From Neurospora crassa OR74A (Eukaryota; Ascomycota; Sordariomycetes; Sordariales; Sordariaceae): 64,000 nt of DNA. Where the stretch lies: assembly GCF_000182925.2 (NCBI RefSeq), contig NC_026507.1, forward strand, positions 2,108,001 through 2,172,000, written 5' to 3'. A program made the translations under genes and the position numbers. The notes beneath the pieces were generated by a model. That model did not search any database. It was not told the origin of the DNA and saw nothing but the letters and a program-made list of their open reading frames with translations. Below, in pieces: positions 19,847 through 30,200 of the stretch; positions within the stretch are counted from its first letter, which is position 1, and each line of letters begins with the position of its first letter.

Positions 19847-21153
19847 GATGTCGAATATATAGTCACCTTCAAGGGTTGGAAGTCGATTGTCTGTGGCCGT
19901 TGTATCTTTCAATATCATTTTCTGCACATAGTAGAACGAAAGCGCCAAAGTCCGGCTTGACCCATGGATGACGATGGAAAACGGCTTTATATAGCATGGC
20001 GGCCCGCCTACATGACCTTCAAAACAGCTGATGCTTTTGGTTACAGCAAGCTAGTTCCTCGCTTCCACATGGATCGCGGCACGTAGACAACCAATACGGT
20101 GTCATTTACCGGCCTTGGCTTAGTGTTGTACACGATTGGATCTTCCAGGTCGCTGGCTGTCACCTGCACTGTGCCTAGCGGAGTAACAGCCTGAGCTACT
20201 TCACCCCGCACCTGCAATGAATCCTCGATACGTGCACACGGGGCACGGTACTGCTTGATAAGACTCCCTACCTGCATTAGGGACGTGTACAGTAGTCCAA
20301 ACGCACGACCTGGAGGGGGGAGCCAACGTGCTCGATTGTTTTTTGTTCCGCTACTCAAAATGCGCAGTGGCTCCAGCCCGGTAATAACTAACAATGATGC
20401 AGTGAGCTCGAATGACAGCTGGGTCCAAAATGTTCACCTCTGAGCAGGGAGGCCGGGGCGAGGGATGTTGAGCCAAGGAGTAGGAGTGGGTCAGGGTCAT
20501 GGTTATGGGCGGATACCTCTAGGTGTGTAGAGGTACACTACTAGATTTGAAAAGGAAACTACCTCTAACTGGCTTGGGTCTGTCCTGGCATACATACTCA
20601 GGAGTAGTACCTCTATATACTATGTAGCAGTTCTGTAGTAGGTAGGTAGGCAGTCAGCATGCCACCACTGGTCTAGACTTCCACCCAGACGGTACCTAAA
20701 GTGAGCAGACATTACCTACCTCTAGGCACCTTGTTGAATTGGTGAGAGGGGAGGCTGGGCCTTGTGACCCCACTCTACTGGGCTGCCTGAGCACGGGCAG
20801 TGTCGACCTACCTCTACTTGTACATCTTTGCCCTGAACACCACTGCATCTTCATTCATCAGATCGGATGCCTCTCGAAGCTCCTGCATTTCCCTTGCTTC
20901 AACTCGCGCTGAAGGTGCGCTCTAGACTATAACTCTAGGTCACCTTCTCCCCATCTACCTAGGGGTTTTCACGGCCCAAGCCTGCGATCCTCTAAATGGG
21001 TCATGCTGTGCTTAGACCAAGTTCGAGTGAGCGCGGCGCCAGATGCACCAACATACCATGTCTTGAGCTTGTTTTAATACGACAACCACTCTCCCTGACT
21101 TGCTGCTTGCTATTTTTCTTCTTCATGTTTCAAGTGCTGTGGCTTCAGCTACC
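19847..21153. other. Intergenic between RPEL gene and RTC5
   Basis: A 117-codon minus-strand frame at 20041-20394 has no recognisable domain, and I do not call it a gene. The region 20510-20830 contains repeated TACCTCTA motifs. The last 300 bases form the promoter and leader of RTC5. Confidence 0.5.
20510..20825. repeat. Cluster of TACCTCTA motifs
   Basis: TACCTCTA or its inverse TAGAGGTA occurs repeatedly: in ATACCTCTAGGTGTGTAGAGGTAC, then CTACCTCTAACTGG, GTACCTCTATATAC, CTACCTCTAGGCAC and CTACCTCTACTTG. One pair is palindromically arranged. Function is unknown. Confidence 0.7.
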
Positions 21154-23029
21154 ATGGGTCAAGTACTGTCAGAAGAGAGGAAACCGGCTCCCTTATCCCA
21201 CGAGGAGTTGGTCAAGGAACTGGTGAGTGTTGTTGTTCAGTGTCGCTGAACCGCCGACCGCCCATTTATGTCGCTGAGCTATGCTAATATGCCCCCAGGC
21301 CAACATATTTGCGGACAAGTGCTTCACACCTCTCGAATTGTATTCGCTGAAGCAAGTCTTTAAGAGCCTGGCCCACCATGAGCAGCATGTGGGCTATCTC
21401 AAAGAGGGCACCATTGCGACATATCTCAACGTCCCCGACATTCTCGGCGTTTCTCCCGTGCTCTTCCAGATGGTAACCTACATTGCTGCCTTCCCTTTCT
21501 TGGAAGATGCCCCGGCCTTCCTGGGCTTGCAGCAGATGGTCATAGTGATCACTCTCATGACAGATAGATACCGGCGCGTGTTGAGAAAGGATGCTGCTGA
21601 TAAAACTAAGTTGTTGTTCAAGAGCCTGGCAGTTTACGACCGCAAACTTTCGAGACCGGCTGCCGATATGCACAGTGGCTTGACAAACGCGAGAGAGCAA
21701 GCGGGAAACGATAGGCAAGCGCTTGACAATGACGAACTGGTACTCGCTGCGTTCGATGCTTTGGGCCATGTCATTCCTGATAAACAGCAGAATATGCTTG
21801 CCACTCATGAGGCTATGATACCGGGGGATAAATTTCGGAAGTTCATCATGCTCCTCCTTCTTGTCGCGCCACTGGATCCTCAGGGACGTCTGGACTCCGA
21901 TCCCAATCGAGTGACCGGGACTGGGCTACAATGCTTGAGGACAGCAGCTGAGTCAATTCTGGCGGCCTTTCTGGACGTGGAACGGAAACCAGGCGTCGAA
22001 TATCTCCGCTTCAGCAAGGTCATAGCCAGTTGCCTACCCTTTCTTTTCAGAGGCCTCACTCCCCTTTTTGAATATTTTCTCTTTTCCGAGGAACTTGACT
22101 TCCACAAAGGCAAGAAGGGTACATCCAGGTCCCCAACTATGTTTCCTGAGCCAGAGCAACCGATATTGCAAGACACTGGATCCATTATGAACGCAAGTAT
22201 CCTATCTCAAATGTCCTTCTTTCTCCCTGGTAATCTGCTCTTCCGACGCCTACGCCTCTTATACGCAGGTGACGAGGATGGATTCAGCATGGGCAGTTTC
22301 GAGGCCAAAGTATTCAAGTGGAAGGCCCCGACAATTCTGCTTGTTTGCGGAACGCGCTTGCGGGACGATTCTGACCATCACAGCAACGGATCAGCGCCGG
22401 CTTTCTGGGCTTCTTTGCCTCCGAGACGTTTTCCCCGTGGCAGCTCGGGCGAAGCCGAGCGACTCACCTTTGGGGTCTATGTCCCCGAGCCCTGGAAACT
22501 CACTCATCGGGACTGCTTTGGTGGAGAGGACACGATCTTATTCCAGCTCGAACCGATACATGACCTCTTTCGGGCATCGTCCCTAAACAAGGATCACATC
22601 TCGTTCGCCAGGCCCTCGGCATCGCCGAGCCATGCCGGGGTGTCTTTTGGTTGTCCACCGCCCAGGCCCAGCCAAGCATATCGCCGCTCAAGCATAATCG
22701 CACTTGGGCCCGTGTCTTTGATGTTGGATAGCAGCTTCGAGTTCGGCTGCTTCACCCACGATTATGCTTCAAAGGGAGGGGCATTCCATACGAGCATGAT
22801 CAGAGAATATGATTTCCAAGAGCGTTTTGAAATTGGAAGTGTGGAGGTTTGGGGCTGCGGCGGGGATGAGGAAGCGAAGGACCAAGCAGAGAGATGGGCG
22901 TGGGAAGCAAGAGAAGCTGAAGCCAGAAGGCGGATCAACCTGGGCACAGGCGACATCGAAGCTGACAGAGCATTGCTCGAGATGGCCGGGCTTATAGGGA
23001 GCAACAGGAATGGCGGTAGCATGGCATAA
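21154..23029 (+). CDS. RTC5: Rtc5, TLDc-domain protein of the vacuolar ATPase system
   Basis: Rtc5 (restriction of telomere capping 5) is a TLDc protein. In yeast, TLDc proteins Oxr1 and Rtc5 act on V-ATPase assembly, and Rtc5 is found on the vacuole membrane in an N-myristoylation dependent way. Exons 21154-21222 and 21299-23029 join to 599 residues. The product starts MGQVLSEERKP, so Gly2 is available for myristoylation. A helical region fills about residues 25-300. The TLDc domain spans about 323-540 and includes LFRRLRLLYAGDEDGFSMGS, KAPTILLVCGTRL and FGCFTHDYASKGGAFH, ending FEIGSVEVWGCGG. The tail (QAERWAWEAREAEARRRINL) is charged and helical. The intron (76 bases) has GTGAGT, branch GCTAAT and CCCCCAG. 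All parts expected for the fungal family are present. Confidence 0.94.
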
Positions 23030-23272
23030 CAGTAACAGTTTGCCATAGGGAGCTTCATTAGCCAAAGAGCGGATGTGAGGTTCTTCCCCCGGATAACAAG
23101 ATTAATATCAACAAAGCATTGGGAGACTGGCAGGCCGGAACGTTTGTGGCCTCATGATCTGACTGCCTCTACGGGTGCAAGCCATGTCCTCGACTTCTCC
23201 ATACTATATCGTACATCATTCACGTATACTTACATACCTGAGTGGCTACCTTCAATCACGTTTGTATTCGGC

Positions 23273-24047
23273 CTAGTTCTTATCCCGCGACGACCCATCG
23301 GCTCCTTTGGAGCCCCCAAGCCAAGTGGGTAGTCGCTCGCGAACACCTGTGATGTTGGACTTGTTGGGATCCTCGGGCGCTACGTCTCCGGCCGGACTGC
23401 TGACCTTCTCCTTGGCATCAGCATAGGCGGCCTGGGCTTGGGCGGCAACGCCATCCGGAGCGCCCGCAGCTGAGTCGCGCTCTGCCTTCTTCTTCCTCCT
23501 CTTCTCAAGTCTCTCCTGCAGAGCCTTGTCCTCGGCATCGCGAACCTCGAGCTCCCGAATCCACTTCTGGCGCTTCTCTTCGGCATCCTGCTGCTCCTTC
23601 AGCTTCCACAGCTCCTTCTGCTTCTGGCGATCAGCAGCGTAGTACCAGCTGCCGGCAACCATGGCGACAACGGTAAAAGCCTGGGCAGCAACACGGGCGC
23701 GGAACATGCGCTGAACCTGTTCGTGGTCACCGCGACGCATGGCGCGGTAGGCGCCCGTGAAGGCGGCGACGGTGGCGATACAACCGATGGGGATCAAAGG
23801 CTCCTCGCGGAGACGGCGGGACACCTTTTGGAAGCCATTCTCGTTGTAAAAGTCCCTGTTTGGGGGGCAAAGACAATGAGGCCTCGTCAGTATAGGGCGC
23901 ATGCGGCCTGCAGTCGCGAGGGAATCCAGCGCCCGGAAGGGCAACGAAGGGCGGCTTGACTTACGCGTTGTCGTCAAAGGAGGAGGGAAGAGGTCTAGAG
24001 GAGAGGCCCGGTGGGGCCGAGCCTTGGTTGTCTGTAGAATTGGGCAT
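23273..24047 (-). CDS. RCF1: Rcf1, respiratory supercomplex factor (HIG1 domain)
   Basis: Rcf1 is an inner mitochondrial membrane protein that helps cytochrome c oxidase assemble and associate with complex III. Exons 24047-23965 and 23855-23273 join to 221 residues. The intron has GTAAGT and CAAACAG ends. It starts MPNSTDNQGSAPPGL. The HIG1 domain begins near residue 36 (FQKVSRRLREEPLIPIGCIA) and has two membrane helices with a short loop. The family motif Q-x3-R-x-R-x3-Q is present as Q76, R80, R82 and Q86 in QRMFRARVAAQ. After the second helix comes a long charged coiled-coil segment (KEQQDAEEKRQKW) and a low-complexity tail, which is usual in filamentous fungi. The gene is divergent from ILV1. 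Confidence 0.95.
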
Positions 24048-24915
24048 GTCTATACTATGTCTGGCAATAGGGCTCTGGGAAGCCGAGATAAGGCAGATTG
24101 GCGCGCAATTTGGAGCCTCGTGTCGACTGTCGAGACAGGTGGAACTGGGTTCTCGGTGATGAAACAACGGCAACGGAGACGGAGACGGGCGATAGCGATG
24201 GCGATGCGCCTGCCACATGAAGTGAGGAAAAGGTCGAGCTAGGTACCCCACAACTCTCGCTCGCCGGGGCTCGGCCCCGCAACGTCAGGACGGTCCTGGT
24301 ACCGCAGATACCTCTGGTGTACATGTGCACTATCACTTACATACACCGTGGGTCTCCTCGCGCAACATGCACAGCGGTTCATCGCCACAGAGCGGCAGCA
24401 TTGTAGAAACATGGATGCATTGTTCGTTGCGCGCCAAACATATTCGACCTCTACTCTTGCGCGGGCCCCCTCGTAGTTGACCCCGTCATGCCTATCAAGC
24501 CAGGTATACATTGGGTGGCGCAGATAGACCAGTCCTGGCAGCGGCCCTGACTTGGGATTTCAAATAACACCTCCCTCTTCGCCATCTTTTCCCAATGGTG
24601 AGGCAATAACGCGACCCTGGCCCCGTTCTCAATTCAAGTATCTTCGGGTAGCTGTTCTCAAGCTGGCTGCAGCAGGCGACACTACTAATGTACTGTGTGT
24701 AGACCTAGGTAACTGCAACGTACGTATCGGGCGCTGGGCAGGGGGACCCACTCAGGGCGACGCTTGACAAAGATAGTGCAGATCATCCGGGGGTTCTAAT
24801 TTCTGACACCGAGTTTGACACTGGCACCGACACCGGCACCGGCGCTGCGTTTTCTTGACTTCTTTCCCAGACAAAACTCACACCTCATTGTCCAGTGTTG
24901 AAGGCACACCATAAA
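24048..24915. promoter_or_regulatory. Divergent RCF1/ILV1 intergenic promoter region
   Basis: This stretch of 868 bases serves two genes that are transcribed away from each other. A degenerate GACACCGGCACCGG-like repeat lies at 24807-24846, in or near the ILV1 leader. A CT-rich block (CCTCCCTCTTCGCC) is near 24572. No open frame is convincing. Confidence 0.55.
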
Positions 24916-26799
24916 ATGGCTTCGACACTTAGTGCACAGCCGTTGCTCGTCAACGGTGCTTCCCTGCAGGTAGTCAACGGTCTCAACAGCGAGAGGCCAG
25001 CGAGCCCGTCTTCGGTTGGCAACCTCGCACTGACCGAGTACAGCGCGATGCCATCGCCGCCATCGGAGGATGCCACGGCCAACAAGATGAAGCGCATTGT
25101 TCCTGATGAGTTCCTGCTTCCTAACGGTCATCCAGATGTAAGTTGGAGCACCCGAGATTCTTGCTGCTTGGTCGCGTTTTCCAACGGCCAGCTTTGTTCA
25201 TGGCCCTTTCTGCTGGGTGACTCACCAGAATCCTATGCTGTGCGACCTCTGCTAACTCGCAGTCAGTACTTGCGCCTCATCATTACCTCTTACCCACGTG
25301 TCCGCGAAGTTTGCAGTGAGGTGCCCCTAACCCGGGCTGTCAACCTGAGCAACCGCCTCGAGTGCAATGTCCTACTCAAGCGTGAAGATGAACAGCCCGT
25401 CTTCAGCTTTAAACTTCGTGGCGCCTACAACAAGATGGCCCATCTCGACCCCAAGGAGTCCTGGAAGGGGGTAGTCTGCTGCAGTGCCGGCAACCACGCC
25501 CAAGGAGTTGCATACTCTGCCCGTAAGCTGAAGATCCCCGCCACTGTCATCATGCCCAAGGGCACTCCCAGCATCAAGCACCTCAACGTTTCCCGTATGG
25601 GTAGCCACGTCGTTCTCCATGGTGCCGACTTCGACGAAGCAAAGGAGGAGTGTGCTCGAAGGGCCAAGCTGGACGGCCTCATCAACATCCCGCCTTTCGA
25701 TGATCCGTACGTAATTGCCGGCCAAGGAACCATCGGCATGGAAATTTTGTCACAGACCAATCTGCAGAAGCTACAGGCCATCTTCTGTGCTGTCGGCGGT
25801 GGTGGCTTGATTGCTGGTGTTGGGGTCTACGTGAAGCGTATTGCCCCTCATGTTAAGATCATCGGCGTCGAGACGTACGATGCAGACGCCATGACCCAGT
25901 CGCTCGCTAAGGGCGAACGTGTCCTTCTTCAAGATGTGGGTTTGTTTGCCGATGGTGCCGCCGTCAAGACAGTTGGTGAGGAGACCTTCCGTATCTGTCA
26001 AGAAGTCGTCGACGAGATGGTCCAAGTCACCACGGACGAGGCTTGTGCCGCCATCAGAGACATGTTCGAGGACACGCGCTCTATCATCGAGCCTGCTGGC
26101 GCGCTGGCCGTTGCCGGACTCAAGAAGTGGGTTGCTGCCAACCCATCCGCTGACCCCACCCGGTCCGTCGTCGCCATCACCTCAGGCGCAAATATGGACT
26201 TTGATCGCCTGGGCTTTGTCTCAGCGCGTGCCAAATATGGCGAAGGCAAAGAGGCCCTCCTCTCTGTTACCATCCCCGAGCGCCCCGGCGCTTTTGCCGA
26301 ATTAGTCAACGCCATCATGCCACATGCCATCACCGAGTTCAGCTACCGATACGCTACCGAATCCAAGGCAAACGTCATGGTTGGCATTTCTCTGGCCGAT
26401 TCCGGCAGCCGCCGGGCAGAGCAACTGCAGACCATCATCGGCCGTATCAAACAATCAGGTGACATGGACGTAACAGATCTGTCCGCCGACGAGCTTGCCA
26501 AGAGCCATCTTCGATACATGGTTGGCGGCCGCTCAAATGTCCCCAAGGAAAGGCTTTACACATTCCGCTTTCCCGAGCGGCCAGGCGCCCTCGAGCGTTT
26601 TTTGCGACTACTGAGACCAAAGTACAACATTAGCCTCTTCCAATATCGAAACTACGGGGGAGATATTGGCCAGGTATTGACGGGTATTCAGTGCCCTGAC
26701 GAGGAAGTTGGCGAACTACAAAGCTTTTTTAAGGAGATCGGATACCCATGGGAAGACTGTACAGATTCACCTGTTTTCAAAACATTCCTGCGAACTTAA
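24916..26799 (+). CDS. ILV1: Threonine deaminase (threonine ammonia-lyase)
   Basis: This PLP enzyme converts threonine to 2-oxobutyrate and ammonia, the first committed step of isoleucine synthesis, in mitochondria. Exons 24916-25137 and 25267-26799 join to 584 residues. The Schiff-base lysine is K123 in PVFSFKLRGAYNK. CCSAGNHAQGVAYSARKL binds the phosphate and CAVGGGGLIAGVGVYVKR is the glycine loop. Two ACT-like regulatory domains follow, starting at LLSVTIPERPGAFAEL (about residue 408) and LYTFRFPERPGALERF (residue 504). These bind isoleucine for feedback inhibition and valine as activator. The first 70 residues are poorly conserved and may hold the mitochondrial transit signal. The 129-base intron is a multiple of three and has no in-frame stop. 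Its removal joins GHPD to YLRLIITSYPRVRE as in the family. It also contains TGACTCA. The start ATG at 24916 is preferred over one 21 bases upstream because of its context. Confidence 0.96.
   Translation: MASTLSAQPLLVNGASLQVVNGLNSERPASPSSVGNLALTEYSAMPSPPSEDATANKMKRIVPDEFLLPNGHPDVSWSTRDSCCLVAFSNGQLCSWPFLLGDSPESYAVRPLLTRSQYLRLIITSYPRVREVCSEVPLTRAVNLSNRLECNVLLKREDEQPVFSFKLRGAYNKMAHLDPKESWKGVVCCSAGNHAQGVAYSARKLKIPATVIMPKGTPSIKHLNVSRMGSHVVLHGADFDEAKEECARRAKLDGLINIPPFDDPYVIAGQGTIGMEILSQTNLQKLQAIFCAVGGGGLIAGVGVYVKRIAPHVKIIGVETYDADAMTQSLAKGERVLLQDVGLFADGAAVKTVGEETFRICQEVVDEMVQVTTDEACAAIRDMFEDTRSIIEPAGALAVAGLKKWVAANPSADPTRSVVAITSGANMDFDRLGFVSARAKYGEGKEALLSVTIPERPGAFAELVNAIMPHAITEFSYRYATESKANVMVGISLADSGSRRAEQLQTIIGRIKQSGDMDVTDLSADELAKSHLRYMVGGRSNVPKERLYTFRFPERPGALERFLRLLRPKYNISLFQYRNYGGDIGQVLTGIQCPDEEVGELQSFFKEIGYPWEDCTDSPVFKTFLRT
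25138..25266 (+). other. In-frame ILV1 intron with TGACTCA site
   Basis: Donor GTAAGT, branch TGCTAACT, acceptor AGTCAG. Length is 129 bases (43 codons) and no stop occurs in the reading frame. A perfect TGACTCA lies at 25218-25224. Confidence 0.85.
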
Positions 26800-26950
26800 C
26801 CTAAAAATGTTAAAAAGAAGAGTTTAACAAGGAAGATATATCTAGTCTCTATCACATTGACCTCCGACAACCTTCAGCGGACCCGCACTACAAATATGTG
26901 GGTCTCCCCTCCTCGAACTTTTGTGAGAGGAGGTCTGTTACGGTTTTGCG
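26800..26950. other. ILV1 3' flank at the boundary of the repeat block
   Basis: Two inverted repeats follow the stop codon by about 75 bases: GACCCGCA facing TGTGGGTC, and CCTCCTC facing GAGGAGG. Base composition falls sharply from here on. Confidence 0.5.
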
Positions 26951-26954
26951 TAAA

Positions 26955-27383
26955 AACGCCGTCGGCTGCAGAATCTCCTATATTAACTCCAAATTTTGTT
27001 TTTATATATTTATTTATAATAAAATAACGAAAAATAGTATAGATAGAAGGAAAATATTCGGAGGATGGTCTTTTTAAGCTCTCTCTAAATATATAATTTT
27101 TATTAAGCTCGGACTACCCATTATAGTAATACAACCTTAAAGGTAAGCCTCCGTCGGCTGCAGTCGCTTTAGAACTTTTAGATACTCCTTATTTTCAAAG
27201 TTAAAATTGATATTATAGTAATAAAAAATATATACCGAGGATGGCCTTGATGAGGTGGTTCTAATAGTACTACTTTTATAATATATGGACCACCCGTTGA
27301 GGTAATACAACCTCGAGGGGGTAGTATTCTATTTTTCTACTTTTAAATTTCTTTCATTTTTAACTTCAATATTATTGTAATGG
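26955..27383. repeat. Degenerate tandem repeat, about 180-bp units
   Basis: Recurring blocks are CGTCGGCTGCAG (26962 and 27152), GAGGATGGTCTTTTTAAG and GAGGATGGCCTTGATGAGG (27060 and 27238), and GGACTACCCATTATAGTAAT then GGACCACCCGTTGAGGTAAT. The spacing is about 178-190 bases. A third unit continues after Copia-1 at 33497-33610 (GAGAATGGCCTCGATAAGG, GGACCACTCCTTAAGGTAAT). Confidence 0.8.
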
Positions 27384-27388
27384 ATAAG

Positions 27389-27568
27389 TGTTGGTGGGTC
27401 TCTGGCATTCACTGAGCACAGCATTCACTAGGCCCAGACCCCACTCTGTGCCCTGCCCAGACCGCACTATATCTAGCCTTCCAGACTTTGCCAGTCTCCC
27501 TCTTTCTCCTCCATAGCACACACTCAATCAATCGTATCCAACCGCTTGATCTCGTTGGTGATCTCACA
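27389..27568 (+). repeat. Copia-1 5' LTR
   Basis: This LTR differs from the 3' LTR at five positions, all transitions in CpA/TpG context. It is much less AT-rich than the interior. Confidence 0.95.
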
Positions 27569-27582
27569 GGTTATGAGCCCTC
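27569..27582 (+). promoter_or_regulatory. Copia-1 primer-binding site, half-tRNA type
   Basis: GGTTATGAGCCC immediately follows the 5' LTR. It is complementary to the anticodon stem-loop of initiator tRNA-Met (GGGCTCATAACC), the primer type known for Drosophila copia and yeast Ty5. Confidence 0.75.
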
Positions 27583-27959
27583 TCTAACCTTCCCTGTGAT
27601 CGCATTTGACGAACGCATCCTCAAAGCGCATCGTCGGCTTTAATTGCTAATTTCAACAAGGCGCTATAGCACCGGGTCAAAAGAAGCAACGCGACCTTCG
27701 TCGACTTAACGACTCGCCCGCTCGCCCACAAGCCAGCATCGCTATATAAAGATTCTCGCCAATACTTGTTGTATAGCGACCCCTCCCTCGAATTAGTTAT
27801 TAGTTTATTTATTATCGAATTAAGCGATTTAAGCGATTCTATTATTGAATTAACTAAATTAATCAATAACTAGTCTAGCGATTACTAACTTCCTTCTTTT
27901 CAACATATCAAACCCTCCTATACCTACGACGATTACTAGTTCGTTACTAGTTCCCCTCC

Positions 27960-28950
27960 TTAGCGATTAGAATATCGCCAATTGGTATTAAAGACTTATA
28001 GCCGAATTCGACTACTTTCAACTTACTGAGTACATCTTTAAGATAATCCTAGAGCCCGATAAAGAGAAAGAGCCTGAAAAGTATAATATTTAGTAAATTA
28101 AACGTACCAACGCTAATAAGATTCTACTCTCTACCCTTAAGAACCCCGACGTCGTTATTACCTTATATATTAACGGTTAAGATAGACCCGGTAGAGACCC
28201 TAAGGTTACGTATAATCTCGTTTAATTATATATTACTTGGATTATTAATAAGGCTCGTAGCGAAGTCCTCGCCGAATACCTGGCTATTAAGCGTACTAAC
28301 TTTAATACTATAACTTCTTTCTTTATTCGTTATACCCTACTCTATAAGTGTATCGAAGATACTAAGTTTAAAATCGATAACAACTTCGAGATTACCTTCC
28401 TTTATAATGCTGTAAAGGCCGCCTACCCTATTAATATTAGATATTGGGTAACTACTTTAGAAGTTAAAGAATTGGATATCGGCACCTTCCTATTGAAGTT
28501 TGGCAATATTAGTAACGTTGAATTCCGTACTAGTATTAACGTTAATATTTAGAGGTTAGTTAATAATAATAATAATAATGCTAATAAGAATAATAATAAT
28601 AGTAATAGTAGCTCGATAAATAAGAAGAAAGATAATAGTAAGAGAATCGACTGTACTAGCTACGATAAGAAGATCTATACTACTTAGAAGTATATCTCTT
28701 ATAGTTATTACGTTAGTAAGAAGGCTAATATCTACTGGGTCTGCTTCCCTAAGAAGGCGCCTGATACTTGGAGGCCTAAGAAGGAGATTATAGCCAAGAA
28801 GGCAGCCAACGCTGGTACTAGTGCCCTCGCTAATAACGCTTCAATTAATTTTACTACTCTTACTACTATTACTAACTCTACTTTATTGTATAGAGGTGGA
28901 ATATTTATAGGCATATCGGGTATAGGTAGTAATATAGATTTTTATTAGAG
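27960..28950 (+). pseudogene. Copia-1 gag remnant
   Basis: The frame is broken by many stop codons but can be followed by residue patterns. Near 28620-28740 a nucleocapsid-like segment with Cys and Tyr residues (DKKIYTT, YVSKKANIYWVCFPKKAP) is seen. An Asn/Ser-rich repeat (AATAATAAT) precedes it. Not functional. Confidence 0.65.
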
Positions 28951-29559
28951 CCCCTAACCGACGCCGTTGAGTGTATTGATTGTACTTAAAGTAGTAGTTA
29001 ATTAATCGATTATTCTTAATTACAACTTCAATATACCTATAGTAATTTAGTTAAAGACCAATAGGTTCTAAGGCAATATCGATAACTAGATAGTATTCGA
29101 GATCTAGTTATTTACAACTCTAGTTGTACAAGCAATATCTTTAACTACTTTAAATAGTTTATAAATATACAACTACTTCCCTATCCAATAGTCTATATTA
29201 TCGGTAACGGGACCTCGACTTACGCTTACTATATTAGTATTATTAAATTAACTATAGCTACTTTAAATAATATAATTATTAAGGTTAGAATTAAGGACTA
29301 CATCTATAGTCCTTCTACCCTAGTAAATCTATTAATTATAAGAGGTCTTCTTAATAACGGTATAGTCTGGGATATAAAGTCCAATTAGATATTAGCGTAC
29401 AGTAAAATTACAATACAATATAAATAAATTAACGACCTTCCCGTCCTCCCAGTATTTACTTAACTAGACTTTCCACAAAATATTCGCTATACTATAATAG
29501 CTTTAATTAATTATTTAATAATATACCGTCGCCTTATATATACGGGCAAAGACCAGGTC

Positions 29560-30200
29560 CTTAAAATTTACAAAGCGGCCGGTATTAAGTTAAATAATAC
29601 CTAAAACCACTTCTGTAAGGTATGCGTTAAAGCTAAGGCTTATAATATAATTCCTAAAATCGCTAATAAAATTACAATTCAATTATTAGCATATATCTAC
29701 ATCGACGTCGTTTCCTATACTTTACCTAATTATAAAGGATATTAGTATATGATCCACTTTATTAATTAGGTTACTAGCTTCTATTAGGCAAGGTTTATAG
29801 TTAATAAGGGTAACGCCTTTATTTAAATTAAAGAGTTTAAGAAATAGGTTAAGCTTTAAAGCGGTAGGCTCAAAATTAATATATTTAGTCTTAATAGCGG
29901 CCTAGAATTTAGCTTTAGCATTAAAGAATTTCAACGAAGTAAAATAGTCGACTAGATACGTATAGAAAGCGTAGAATTATTAAAATTAATACCCTATACT
30001 CTATAAATGTAAGGCAAGATCGAGAGAATTAGTACTATTATTATACAATACGCCAAAACTTTAATAATAGACCTTAATATCCTAGACCATTTGTAGCTAT
30101 TTGTAGTGGACCACGTCGTTAGAGTACTCAACCTTCTACCTTCAAAAGCTTATAATAGCAAAAGCCTATAGGAATTACTCGCCAATACAGCCAACTTCCT
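29560..30200 (+). pseudogene. Copia-1 integrase remnant
   Basis: Reading through stop codons gives segments such as HFCKVCVKAKAYN (zinc-binding HHCC end) and YIYIDVVSYTLPNYKGY, then KINIFSLNSGLEFS and VVDHVVRVLNLLPSKAYN. These follow the Copia integrase order. Stops are mostly TAG and TAA at former CAG and CAA codons. Confidence 0.75.

Noticed and set aside
20041-20394. 117-codon minus-strand open frame
   Set aside because: No recognisable motif, no start context or splice structure, and isolated position; could be chance.
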